Source: Enterococcus wangshanyuanii | GTDB taxonomy: Bacteria > Bacillota > Bacilli > Lactobacillales > Enterococcaceae | Reading direction: 5' to 3' | Length of the DNA stretch: 64,000 nucleotides | Assembly: GCF_002197645.1 (NCBI RefSeq) | Contig: NZ_CP021874.1 | Coordinates: 3,658,001-3,722,000 of the forward strand | The notes under the pieces: model-generated | Seen by the model: only the letters and a program-made list of their open reading frames with translations | What the model was told of the DNA's origin: nothing | The model's database searches: none | Program-made: the position numbers and the translations under genes | Part shown: positions 35,405 through 45,195 of the stretch, one piece after another | Layout of the letters: each line of letters opens with the position of its first letter | Numbering within the stretch: the first letter of the stretch is position 1

Positions 35405-35827
35405 GTGGCAAAAAAAGTAGAAAAATTAGTTAAATTGCAAATTCCTGCAGGTAAAGCAACACCAGCTCCACCAGTAGGTCCTGCATTAGGTCAAGCGGGT
35501 ATCAACATCATGGGATTCACAAAAGAATTCAACGCTCGTACAGCTGATCAAGCTGGTTTGATCATTCCAGTAGTAATTTCTGTATATGAAGACCGTTCAT
35601 TTACATTCATTACTAAAACACCACCAGCTGCAGTATTATTGAAAAAAGCTGCAAAAATCGACAAAGGTTCTGGTGAGCCAAACAAAACAAAAGTAGCGAA
35701 CGTTACTAAAGATCAAGTAAAAGAAATCGCTGAACTTAAAATGGCAGACCTAAACGCAGCAGACGTTGAAGCGGCTATGCGCATGGTTGAAGGAACTGCA
35801 AGAAGCATGGGAATCACTGTAGGATAA
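35405..35827 (+). CDS. rplK: 50S ribosomal protein L11
   Basis: A 140-residue ribosomal protein with the conserved [21 protein letters not shown] start, the FTKEFNA loop and the C-terminal rRNA-binding domain containing [13 protein letters not shown] and GTARSMGI. The start is GTG at 35405, eight bases from GGAGG. It forms the GTPase-associated centre with L10 and L12. It leads the rplK-rplA operon. Confidence 0.97.
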   Translation: MAKKVEKLVKLQIPAGKATPAPPVGPALGQAGINIMGFTKEFNARTADQAGLIIPVVISVYEDRSFTFITKTPPAAVLLKKAAKIDKGSGEPNKTKVANVTKDQVKEIAELKMADLNAADVEAAMRMVEGTARSMGITVG

Positions 35828-35892
35828 TTTTTATTCCAATGAAACCCAAAGAAGTAGCTTCTCAGTTTATTTCATATTCAAAGATATGAATT

Positions 35893-35922
35893 ACGTGGGA
35901 GGTTCGACCGTTATAACCACAA
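35893..35922 (+). promoter_or_regulatory. Second L1-binding type leader, upstream of rplA
   Basis: GTGG (35895-35898) pairs with CCAC (35917-35920) and GGT pairs with ACC, leaving GA opposite GTTATAA. It shares GTGGGAGG and TAACCAC with the element before rplK. Confidence 0.6.
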
Positions 35923-35938
35923 TCAAGGAGGAAACAAA

Positions 35939-36628
35939 ATGGCTAAAAAAAGCAAAAAAATGCAAGATGCATTAAAAAAAGTTGAAGCAACAAAAGTTTA
36001 CCCAGTAGCAGAAGCGATCGCTTTGGCTAAAGAAACAAATATTGCAAAATTCGACGCAACTGTTGAAGTTGCTTACCGTTTAAATGTAGACCCTAAAAAA
36101 GCAGACCAACAAATCCGTGGTGCTGTAGTATTACCTAACGGAACTGGTAAAACTCAATCTGTTTTAGTATTCGCAAAAGGCGAAAAAGCAAAAGAAGCTG
36201 AAGCTGCTGGCGCTGATTTCGTAGGCGATGCTGACATGGTCAACAAAATTCAACAAGGCTGGTTTGGTTTTGACGTAGTAGTAGCAACTCCAGACATGAT
36301 GGCTGAAGTTGGTAAATTAGGTCGTGTCTTAGGTCCTAAAGGTCTAATGCCTAACCCTAAAACTGGTACAGTAACAATGGACGTAACAAAAGCTGTTAAC
36401 GAAGTAAAAGCTGGTAAAGTAACTTACCGTGTTGACAAAGCTGGAAACATCCACGTACCAATCGGTAAAGTATCATTTGATGATGCAAAATTACTAGAAA
36501 ACTTCAATACGATCAACGACGTATTGTTGAAAGCTAAACCATCAGCAGCAAAAGGTCAATACATCAAAAACATTTCAGTAACAACAACATTTGGACCTGG
36601 AATCCACGTTGACCAAGCTTCATTTTAA
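35939..36628 (+). CDS. rplA: 50S ribosomal protein L1
   Basis: A 229-residue protein with the L1 signature region [17 protein letters not shown] and [16 protein letters not shown]. It binds the L1 stalk of 23S rRNA and, in many bacteria, its own mRNA. AAGGAGG precedes the ATG. A leader element resembling the L1 target lies in the 111-base gap after rplK. Confidence 0.97.
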   Translation: MAKKSKKMQDALKKVEATKVYPVAEAIALAKETNIAKFDATVEVAYRLNVDPKKADQQIRGAVVLPNGTGKTQSVLVFAKGEKAKEAEAAGADFVGDADMVNKIQQGWFGFDVVVATPDMMAEVGKLGRVLGPKGLMPNPKTGTVTMDVTKAVNEVKAGKVTYRVDKAGNIHVPIGKVSFDDAKLLENFNTINDVLLKAKPSAAKGQYIKNISVTTTFGPGIHVDQASF

Positions 36629-36672
36629 TTAGAAAAGCTGAATGAACTTGTTCGAGACTGACAGAAAAATAG

Positions 36673-36722
36673 AAAATACTATTTGTGACGTTTTTTGTCA
36701 CCAATAGTATTTGTCTTTTTTC
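36673..36722 (+). terminator. Intrinsic terminator of rplK-rplA
   Basis: AAATACTATTTGTGAC pairs with GTCACCAATAGTATTT, followed by GTCTTTTTT. An outer GAGACT/AGTCTC pair may extend it. Confidence 0.88.
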
Positions 36723-36782
36723 AAAAGTCTCAGTTCATAAAGCTAGATCAACAGAAAAGCTGAATGATTTTTAAAATTATTC

Positions 36783-36812
36783 TTGACTCACTCACTTGCC
36801 TTATGGTAAAGT
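36783..36812 (+). promoter_or_regulatory. Promoter of rplJ-rplL
   Basis: TTGACT at 36783-36788 and TAAAGT at 36807-36812, 18 bases apart, with TGG giving an extended -10. Confidence 0.65.
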
Positions 36813-36819
36813 GAGTGAG

Positions 36820-36940
36820 GTTAATAATTAACTGTACCGAAGACAGTAGGTGACGTAAGTCTTAATTTCCTACCGAGGACAATGATTGATGAATATATCA
36901 ATGGTCCCTCTATGTCAACGGTGGCATGGAGTTTTATTTA
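36820..36940 (+). ncRNA. L10 leader with attenuator
   Basis: The 5' untranslated region carries ACCGAAGACAGTAGGTGA and TCCTACCGAGG, the conserved kink-turn and stem sequences of Firmicutes L10 leaders. A 9-bp stem (CTCTATGTC with GGCATGGAG, loop AACGGT) at 36908-36931 followed by TTTTATTT acts as the attenuator. L10(L12)4 binding should favour termination. Confidence 0.85.
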
Positions 36941-37073
36941 TTCACACAGTTTTTTTAAAACTGATATAAATAAATACTTGGCGAACAAAGTGAGTGAAGT
37001 TTCATCTGATCCTTCCAACACCTATATTGTAAGCCAACCAAACTCCACCATCACTATTCAGGAGGTGAAATAA

Positions 37074-37574
37074 ATGAGTGAAGCAGCAATCGCTAAAAAA
37101 GAAACCTTAGTAGAAGAAGCACAAGCCAAATTTGAGGCAGCATCTTCAGTTGTTATCGTTGACTACCGTGGTTTAACAGTAGAAGAAGTAACAGCTTTAC
37201 GTAAACAATTACGTGATGCTAACGTGGAAATGAAAGTTATCAAAAACTCTATCCTTTCACGCGCAGCTAAAAAAGCTGGACTAGAAGGTTTAGACGAAGT
37301 ATTTACTGGACCAACTGCTGTCGCTTTCAGTAATGAAGACGTAGTAGCCCCAGCTAAAATCATCGACGAATTTGCGAAAGATGCGAAAGCATTGGAAATC
37401 AAAGGTGGCGTTATCGAAGGTAAAGTTTCTTCAGTTGAAGAAATCACAGCTTTGGCAAAACTACCAAGCCGCGATGGTCTACTTTCTATGCTGTTATCTG
37501 TATTACAAGCGCCAGTCAGAAACGTGGCTTACGCTGTCAAAGCAGTGGCAGAAAAACAAGAAGAAGTTGCTTAA
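37074..37574 (+). CDS. rplJ: 50S ribosomal protein L10
   Basis: A 166-residue protein with the N-terminal rRNA-binding domain ([29 protein letters not shown]) and a C-terminal helix that holds L12 dimers. CAGGAGG precedes the ATG. It is the first gene after the L10 leader. Confidence 0.97.
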   Translation: MSEAAIAKKETLVEEAQAKFEAASSVVIVDYRGLTVEEVTALRKQLRDANVEMKVIKNSILSRAAKKAGLEGLDEVFTGPTAVAFSNEDVVAPAKIIDEFAKDAKALEIKGGVIEGKVSSVEEITALAKLPSRDGLLSMLLSVLQAPVRNVAYAVKAVAEKQEEVA

Positions 37575-37632
37575 TTGCAGCCTGATCTACACAAACTAAA
37601 AAACAATTTTAATTTAAATGGAGGAAATTCAA

Positions 37633-38001
37633 ATGGCATTAAACATTGAAAACATTATTGCTGAACTAGAAACAGCAACTATCTTAGAATTAAGCGAATT
37701 AGTTAAAGCTATCGAAGAAAAATTTGACGTATCAGCAGCAGCTCCTGTTGCAGCAGCAGCAGGTCCTGCAGCTGGCGGCGGCGAAGAACAAACTGAATTC
37801 ACTGTAGAATTAACTGCAGCTGGAGATCAAAAAGTTAAAGTTATCAAAGCAGTTCGTGAAGCAACTGGTCTTGGCTTGAAAGAAGCTAAAGCTGTAGTTG
37901 ATGGCGCTCCTGCACCAGTTAAAGAAGGCGTTTCTAAAGACGAAGCTGAAGCATTAAAAGCTGCTTTAGAAGAAGTTGGCGCTTCTGTAACAGTAAAATA
38001 A
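37633..38001 (+). CDS. rplL: 50S ribosomal protein L7/L12
   Basis: A 122-residue stalk protein. The N-terminal dimer domain ([24 protein letters not shown]), an Ala/Gly-rich hinge (about 38-55) and the C-terminal factor-binding domain ([16 protein letters not shown]) are all present. The ATG at 37633 follows TGGAGGAAATTCAA; an ATG at 37618 is upstream of that ribosome binding site and is rejected. A strong terminator follows. Confidence 0.97.
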   Translation: MALNIENIIAELETATILELSELVKAIEEKFDVSAAAPVAAAAGPAAGGGEEQTEFTVELTAAGDQKVKVIKAVREATGLGLKEAKAVVDGAPAPVKEGVSKDEAEALKAALEEVGASVTVK

Positions 38002-38021
38002 TTCTTTACATTGTAAAGTCT

Positions 38022-38060
38022 AACTCTATCCTTTATCAAAAGGATAGAGTTTTTTTTTTC
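38022..38060 (+). terminator. Intrinsic terminator of rplJ-rplL
   Basis: AACTCTATCCTTT pairs with AAAGGATAGAGTT, followed by a run of T. Confidence 0.93.
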
Positions 38061-38473
38061 AAATGTTGCTTTAGATTCATTTAGTAAGGGAACAATTTAT
38101 CTAATAAAGTAAAAGCAAAAACCTTTCTTCACTACAAAGATTCATCAAATCAGATAAACGATCTCTATAAATGAGTAGAAATTCAGTAAGAATGTCTTTT
38201 ACAGCTATAACAATCAAGGGAATCGAGAAAAATATCATATAATAGGAGTTCTTTCGAGTGATTTTTTTAGAAAGTTCTATCTGAGAAAATGAACATTAAA
38301 AACAAATTTATTATCCATAATTGTTTTTTTAACAGTAAAAAAGAATAGATAATAAGAATATTTATTGATTTCTCATTTTTATGCATATCTTTCGCATGAA
38401 ATAAAAGAATTTGTTAGCATAAATAAGTAATCATTTTTATTTCTATATTCTATTAGTAAAGGAGGACAAGTAT
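38061..38473. other. AT-rich gap of about 410 bases before the GlsB-like gene
   Basis: I see no open frame with a ribosome binding site here and no strong promoter. A loose inverted repeat (TTATTATC / GATAATAA) spans about 38308-38356. The gap probably holds the 5' region of the next gene. Confidence 0.4.
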
Positions 38474-38716
38474 ATGCATTGGTTATGGGTTTTAATTGTC
38501 GGCGGTGTGATCGGCGCAATTGCTGGAGCAATTACTAGCAAAGGGAAATCTATGGGGATCATCTTCAATATTATCGCTGGTTTAGTTGGTTCATCGATTG
38601 GTCAAGCTTTGCTTGGTACTTGGGGACCTCAAATGGCTGGTATGGCCTTGATCCCGTCAATCGTCGGTGCGGTGATTTTAGTCGCAGTCGTATCATTTTT
38701 CTTAGGTAAAAAATAA
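38474..38716 (+). CDS. GlsB/YeaQ/YmgE family stress-response membrane protein
   Basis: An 80-residue protein with three hydrophobic segments rich in Gly (GGVIGAIAGAI, IIAGLVGSSIGQALLG, VAVVSFFLGKK), as in the transglycosylase-associated/GlsB family. Members are linked to general stress, with no known biochemical activity. AAAGGAGGAC precedes the ATG. It is a single-gene unit with a terminator. Confidence 0.88.
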   Translation: MHWLWVLIVGGVIGAIAGAITSKGKSMGIIFNIIAGLVGSSIGQALLGTWGPQMAGMALIPSIVGAVILVAVVSFFLGKK

Positions 38717-38727
38717 ACAATATAACA

Positions 38728-38768
38728 AAAAAACGCTTGGAGGCTCAGCCTTCGAGCGTTTTTTTTAG
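38728..38768. terminator. Bidirectional terminator between the GlsB-like gene and the PRD regulator gene
   Basis: AAAAAACGCT and AGGC pair with GCCT and AGCGTTTTTTT. Confidence 0.9.
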
Positions 38769-40667
38769 TTAATTAAATAGTTCCTCAATAAATTCTTCAT
38801 AGTTTTTCACCAATAATAGCTTCTCTAGTTTTTCAGTAGTAGAAAACGTATCGATCATAAAATCAAATAATTGCCGAAATTTTTTCATATCTCCTTGATT
38901 CATGACGATCATAATGATTACTTGAACGTAATGGGTGCCCCAGCGAACGGGACGATCATTCAAAATGATTGAGATGCCGGTTTTTTCTGCACTCATTTCA
39001 ATTGCGTGAGGTAAGGCGACTGAATTATTGAAAGAGGTTGCTGACATTTTTTCCCGCTCTTTGATCAATTCAATAAAGGAGAGATCGATGTGGTTACTTT
39101 CAACTAGCTTGCCGCCTAAATAATCGATATATTCATGTTCAGATTGTAAATAAACATTTCGCTCAAAGCGCTCGGAGGTTAGGTACATTCCGATACTTTC
39201 TTTTAAATCATTGACCAGTTTTTTCTGTTTCAAAAGGTTTATTTCTTTTTGAACTTTATCAATATCTTTTCCTGATAAAAAGGGAGAGAGTTGAAGCGCA
39301 TTAGGCAATTCCTTTAGTTCAATCGTAGATAAAACTAAGTCAGCATTGAGCATTTCTGTTCGGCTTTGCTCATCTAAACGATAAAACGCGCCCGTTATGT
39401 TTACATTCTTTTTAAAGATATCACTAATTTTGTAGACTAAACGCTTGTGCATTTCATAATATTCAGGTGTATAAATCACACAGCTCAATTTATTCTCAGT
39501 TTCAAATTTTTCTTCAAAATAGGAACCAATATGGAGTGCAATAAAGGTGATTTCATCATCTGTGATTGGAATATTGATTTGTTTTTGAATTTGTTTGGCA
39601 ATAAAGACAGCCACTTCATAAATAAAGGCATAAGACTGTTTGATTTCTTCTGATAACGGATTGCGAACTTGTTTGCCTCTTTTTGCTCGTGAAATCAAAT
39701 TAGAGACGTGTAAAGCTAAATTTAAAACCAATTCATCTGAGATATTGGGAATAAAATACTTTTCTGCAACAGTTTCCATCGTTGAGGAAATAAAGGCATA
39801 AATCGTCGTGTCCATATAATTTTTTAGAAAGGTCTCATTCGCAGGAGAAATTTTTGTCATCAACAAAAGGGTCAAATTATTGATTTCATAAAGATCCATC
39901 TCGACGGAAAAGGCTTGATGAATATCTTTACCGATCTCAGATGCAATTTTATACTCCAACTGATCTTCTGAAAATAGCTCCGAAGTCAATTCGATATCTG
40001 AGCGTTGATGATGTAAGAGACGGTCCACAGCGATTGCGATATGAAGTAATAAGCTATTGATCGCATACCCGTTGACATAAAGATGCTGGTTACTCAAACG
40101 TTCTACAACAATTTTTTGGATTCGTTCAATAGGGATGTCTGGAAAAATTGTCTGGACATGATCAAGTGACTGAAAGTTATGCAAAGCTTCGTCTTGCAGC
40201 ATATCGCTCGTCAGCTTTCTAAAGTTTATTTCATCACCAGTCATTGTAAGAAACTGCCCATTTTTAATGATTTTTAAATGATATTTGTCCATTTTTTTTC
40301 GTAGGCGGTGCAGGTCTTTTTCAATCGTCGGAATGCTGATAAATAGTGTTTCTGCTACATCAAAATAATCAATCGTAGAATGTTGGATCAATAAATTCAT
40401 CAAATAATTTATTCTGTCTTTGGGGGTCATCATTTCTTTTCTGTTTTGAGAAATAATCTCGTCGAATGGGCTCTCATCGTTTATTTTATACCCTTGTCTA
40501 GAAGAGCAGATTATTTCTTGTTCGGTGGATTGATTGATTCTAGCAACGTAATTTCGGATCGTTCGAGTTGAAGTAGATAACGTTTCAGCTAAAAAAACGG
40601 CAGATAGCCAGTCATGATGCTGGGTCAACAGTTTGATCAGTTTTGCTTCCTTACTATTTAAGGACAC
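38769..40667 (-). CDS. PTS-regulated transcriptional activator (PRD and EIIA domains, LicR/CelR-like)
   Basis: A protein of about 632 residues. Two N-terminal helix-turn-helix regions (about 1-70 and 75-150) are followed by two PRD domains (about 175-400), an EIIB-like domain with LSCVIYT near 405, and a C-terminal EIIA domain with SVALPHAIEM holding the phospho-His. This architecture belongs to activators of PTS sugar operons. It is transcribed away from the EIIB-EIIC-EIIA-GH1 operon, which it probably controls. Start choice is between GTG at 40676, touching GAGG, and GTG at 40667, nine bases away; I prefer 40667. Confidence 0.88.
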   Translation of the reverse strand: MSLNSKEAKLIKLLTQHHDWLSAVFLAETLSTSTRTIRNYVARINQSTEQEIICSSRQGYKINDESPFDEIISQNRKEMMTPKDRINYLMNLLIQHSTIDYFDVAETLFISIPTIEKDLHRLRKKMDKYHLKIIKNGQFLTMTGDEINFRKLTSDMLQDEALHNFQSLDHVQTIFPDIPIERIQKIVVERLSNQHLYVNGYAINSLLLHIAIAVDRLLHHQRSDIELTSELFSEDQLEYKIASEIGKDIHQAFSVEMDLYEINNLTLLLMTKISPANETFLKNYMDTTIYAFISSTMETVAEKYFIPNISDELVLNLALHVSNLISRAKRGKQVRNPLSEEIKQSYAFIYEVAVFIAKQIQKQINIPITDDEITFIALHIGSYFEEKFETENKLSCVIYTPEYYEMHKRLVYKISDIFKKNVNITGAFYRLDEQSRTEMLNADLVLSTIELKELPNALQLSPFLSGKDIDKVQKEINLLKQKKLVNDLKESIGMYLTSERFERNVYLQSEHEYIDYLGGKLVESNHIDLSFIELIKEREKMSATSFNNSVALPHAIEMSAEKTGISIILNDRPVRWGTHYVQVIIMIVMNQGDMKKFRQLFDFMIDTFSTTEKLEKLLLVKNYEEFIEELFN

Positions 40668-40863
40668 ACCTTTCACCCTCTTTATCTTTTATACTTCTTA
40701 TTATTGAGACTTTCAAACGGCAAATCAAGTATAGTTCTTTCCGCTAAAACGATGCTTAGAGGAAAAAAGTATATTTGATGGCGCTTCAAAAAAAGATGAA
40801 GATAGAGAGGTAGCAGATAGCTGTTTCTTTTGAATGAAGGACTTATTTGCTTAAGACTAAGTG

Positions 40864-40885
40864 GCTAAACATACGCTTGTTTAGC
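40864..40885 (+). other. Hairpin directly upstream of the PTS operon
   Basis: GCTAAAC and GTTTAGC pair around ATACGCTT, nine bases before AGGAGGA. There is no T-run, so it is not a terminator. It may be an operator or an mRNA 5' structure. Confidence 0.45.
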
Positions 40886-40906
40886 ATTAAAACAGGAGGA
40901 AGAAAT

Positions 40907-41227
40907 ATGAGTGAATTGAATGTGTTATTAGTTTGTGGATCAGGTGCAAGTAGCGGATTTATGGCAGCGAATATGCGAAAAGCAGCCAAAGCAAAAGAGT
41001 TAAATATGAGTATTGTTGCTAGAAGTGAATCGGAGATTGAAAACTATATTGAAGAGATCGATGCTCTGATGGTTGGCCCCCATCTGGAATATATTATTGA
41101 TGAGATCGACGAAATTATTCACGGATTTCCAGTAAAAGTGATTTTAATGAAAAAAGACTACTATGCAACCCTTGATGGAGAGGCAGCAATTGAGCACTTA
41201 TTAGCATCAATGAAGGAAGAAGAATAA
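40907..41227 (+). CDS. PTS lactose/cellobiose-type EIIB component
   Basis: A 106-residue phosphocarrier with the P-loop-like active site VLLVCGSGASSGFM, where Cys10 is phosphorylated, and MVGPHLEYIIDEI later. It accepts phosphate from EIIA and gives it to the incoming sugar at EIIC. The frame is open from 40847, but the ATG at 40907 has AGGAGGA and matches the family start. It is first in the operon EIIB-EIIC-EIIA-GH1. Confidence 0.93.
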   Translation: MSELNVLLVCGSGASSGFMAANMRKAAKAKELNMSIVARSESEIENYIEEIDALMVGPHLEYIIDEIDEIIHGFPVKVILMKKDYYATLDGEAAIEHLLASMKEEE

Positions 41228-41243
41228 AAAGGAGGAGTAAATG

Positions 41244-42497
41244 ATGAACAAATTGATTTTCTGGCTGGAAAATAGTTTTTCACCAAAGATGAACAAAGTG
41301 AACAACAATCCTTGGATCGTTAGTATCAAAGATTCGATCATGCAGACATTGCCATTTATCTTTTTAGGATCAGTCTTTTCAATGCTGGCGATTTTAAATG
41401 ATTATTTTCCGGCATTACCAAGTTTTTGGGTACCGTTCGGTTGGACGATGGGAAAAATTTCTTTATTCGTCGCATTTTTGATTCCGTTTAATTTAATGGA
41501 GAAGAAGCGTCTACGGAAACAGCGGATCGTTGCTGGCATGAGTGGCTTGGTTCTATTTTTGATGATCATCTCACCACAAGTGGAAAAAGATAGTGTCATT
41601 GGTTTTGGTCACGATGCATTGGGCGCTGGCGGAATGTTTGTGGCGATCGTAGCTGGGCTGATTGCAGGATTTGTTTTGGTGATGTTGGGAAAATTCTCTT
41701 TCTTCAAAGAAGAATCGGTGATTCCGGATTTTGTTAGGGCGTGGTTTGATTCGATGCTGCCGATTGGAATCATTGTGATTTTTGGATGGGTCGTTGTCTT
41801 GATCATGAAAGTCGATCTGTATAATATCGTTTTAAGTATTTTTATGCCATTATCAAGTTTTATGGAATCACCAGGCGGCTTTGTCGGTATGATGTTCTTG
41901 ATTTGTTTCTTATATTCAATGGGGATTTCAACTTGGGTGCTGACACCAGTCGTTCAACCAGTCTTATTAAAAGCAATTGCTGAAAATATTGCTCTCGTTC
42001 AAAATGGCACGGCAACTGTTGAAAATCTGAACTTAGTGACCAGCAGTACTTTGTATTCTGCTTATCTTTGGATTGGTGGAATCGGCTGTACGATGCCGCT
42101 TGTTTTAATGATGATGCGGGCTCGTTCTAAAAAAATCAGTGCTTTGGGGAAAGCTTGTATTGCACCTTCGATTTTTAATATCAACGAACCTGTGATTTTT
42201 GGTGCGGTTGCCTGGAATCCATTGTTGATGATTCCGATGTGGCTTCAGGGGATTATTTTACCGATCGTCATTTATATCTTTACCAAAGTGATCCCATTTG
42301 CGCCGATCCCCAAAGTTCAATTTGAACTGTGGTATTGTCCGTTTCCTTTTGCGACATGGTTTACAACTGGGACAGTTACGGGTTTGATTTTGATGGTCGT
42401 GATTTTTATGATATCAACCGCTATCTGGTACCCATTTTTCAAAGCATATGACGATCAAGAAACAAAAGCAGAGAACCAATCATTGAAGGAGGCCTGA
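41244..42497 (+). CDS. PTS lactose/cellobiose-type EIIC permease
   Basis: A 417-residue permease with about ten hydrophobic segments. The family motif around ACIAPSIFNINEPVIFGAV is present and holds the sugar-binding Glu. It probably imports a beta-glucoside or related sugar. GGAGG is spaced better from the ATG at 41244 than from the one at 41241. Confidence 0.93.
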   Translation: MNKLIFWLENSFSPKMNKVNNNPWIVSIKDSIMQTLPFIFLGSVFSMLAILNDYFPALPSFWVPFGWTMGKISLFVAFLIPFNLMEKKRLRKQRIVAGMSGLVLFLMIISPQVEKDSVIGFGHDALGAGGMFVAIVAGLIAGFVLVMLGKFSFFKEESVIPDFVRAWFDSMLPIGIIVIFGWVVVLIMKVDLYNIVLSIFMPLSSFMESPGGFVGMMFLICFLYSMGISTWVLTPVVQPVLLKAIAENIALVQNGTATVENLNLVTSSTLYSAYLWIGGIGCTMPLVLMMMRARSKKISALGKACIAPSIFNINEPVIFGAVAWNPLLMIPMWLQGIILPIVIYIFTKVIPFAPIPKVQFELWYCPFPFATWFTTGTVTGLILMVVIFMISTAIWYPFFKAYDDQETKAENQSLKEA

Positions 42498-42501
42498 AAG
42501 A

Positions 42502-42846
42502 ATGGACGATTTATTATCAGAGCAAGCCATGAAAATTATTTTGTACGCTGGAGATGCTAGAGTCAATTGCCGAAATGCACTTGTAGCAGTGGAGAAAAAT
42601 GATTTTGAGACGGCAAAAGCAGAAATGAAGATAGCGAAAAGTAATATTACACAAGCGCATCAAGTACAAACGAAGGCGATTCAAAGCGAAATGAGTGAAG
42701 AAGCTCAAGCACATCCTCACTCATTACTATTTACACACGCTCAAGATACATTGATGACGATTTACAGTGAGATCAATATGGCAAACCATTTGATCAAAAT
42801 AGCAAAGCAACTCAATGAACGATTACGATTACTAGAAAAAGAATAA
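42502..42846 (+). CDS. PTS lactose/cellobiose-type EIIA component
   Basis: A 114-residue helical phosphocarrier. The phosphorylated His79 lies in LLFTHAQDTLMT, and Asp82 is the usual metal ligand of the trimer. It relays phosphate from HPr to EIIB. It begins four bases after the EIIC stop. HPr and enzyme I are encoded near the end of this window. Confidence 0.93.
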   Translation: MDDLLSEQAMKIILYAGDARVNCRNALVAVEKNDFETAKAEMKIAKSNITQAHQVQTKAIQSEMSEEAQAHPHSLLFTHAQDTLMTIYSEINMANHLIKIAKQLNERLRLLEKE

Positions 42847-44289
<1,443 letters not shown>

Positions 44290-44309
44290 TCGATGGGAGG
44301 AGTTGGATA

Positions 44310-45107
44310 GTGAAAAAAATTTTAGTAGGTCTTGTTGGGTTGGTATTTCTTTTGGGTGCCTGTAATACTGGAAAATCAGAAGAGAAAACAGATTCAACTG
44401 AAACAAAAGCAGCACAAGAAACAACTTTATATTTTGTCCGGCATGGGAAAACGATGTTCAATACAACGGGTCAGGTTCAGGGTTGGTCTGATACACCGCT
44501 AACTGATGAAGGGGTTCAAGGAGCTAAGGACTTAGCAGTAGGATTAAAAGAAACACCTTTTGTTTTAGCTTATTCAAGTGATTTAGGACGAGCGATGTCT
44601 ACCGCCAATTATGTCTTGGCTGAAGGTGACCGTAAAGGGATCGAGCTGGAGACTTTATCTGGACTAAGAGAGTGGAATTATGGCGGCTATGAAGGTCGGG
44701 ATAATGCGGATATGTGGACGCCAATTTTTGAAAAAAATGGTCTGAAATTTGATGAAGAGTGGACTCAATATGGGGAGCTGACAAGAAAATTAAGTGACGA
44801 AGAAATCGCAGATGAAATTGCCGCAAATGATAAAACTGGTACTGCTGAAAATTACAAAGAGATCGTTAAACGATCAAAAGAAGCGATGGACCAAATTTTA
44901 GCAGAAGCGAAAGCAAAAGGCGGCGGAAATGTGTTGATCGTGGCTCATGGTAGTGAAATCCCGACGATTTTGGAAATATTAGTTCCAGGAGGCTATCAAG
45001 GAGAAGACATCAAAAACTGTAGTGTAACGACGGTCAAGGTCAAAGATGCTGCATTTTCGATCGATAAAATCGGTGATCTAAGCTATTTGGAAAAAGGAAA
45101 AGAATAG
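44310..45107 (+). CDS. Histidine phosphatase (phosphoglycerate mutase-like) lipoprotein
   Basis: A 265-residue predicted lipoprotein. The signal peptide ends in a lipobox LLGACN with Cys18. The RHG motif YFVRHGKT (His45) and the later VAHGSEI carry the two active-site histidines, and GLREWNYGGYEG holds the expected Glu region. The substrate is an unknown phosphate ester outside the membrane. The start is GTG with GGGAGG upstream. It follows the GH1 gene by 20 bases and is probably the last gene of the PTS operon. Confidence 0.87.
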   Translation: MKKILVGLVGLVFLLGACNTGKSEEKTDSTETKAAQETTLYFVRHGKTMFNTTGQVQGWSDTPLTDEGVQGAKDLAVGLKETPFVLAYSSDLGRAMSTANYVLAEGDRKGIELETLSGLREWNYGGYEGRDNADMWTPIFEKNGLKFDEEWTQYGELTRKLSDEEIADEIAANDKTGTAENYKEIVKRSKEAMDQILAEAKAKGGGNVLIVAHGSEIPTILEILVPGGYQGEDIKNCSVTTVKVKDAAFSIDKIGDLSYLEKGKE

Positions 45108-45126
45108 AAAATATAGATGTAAGAGA

Positions 45127-45171
45127 ATAGAAAAACCGTACGATGCATATCTTGCATTGTACGGTTCTTAG
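45127..45171. terminator. Bidirectional terminator between the phosphatase gene and the rRNA methyltransferase gene
   Basis: AGAAAAACCGTACGATGCA pairs with TGCATTGTACGGTTCT. Confidence 0.85.
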
Positions 45172-45195
45172 TTTATTCAACTCTGAAAAAGCCGA

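Noticed and set aside
36882..37073. A 63-codon frame ending just before rplJ
   Set aside because: It lies across the L10 leader and its attenuator, has no ribosome binding site, and its peptide has no recognisable features.
40776..40789. Possible catabolite-responsive element before the PTS operon
   Set aside because: Three mismatches at defined cre positions; too weak to report as a feature.
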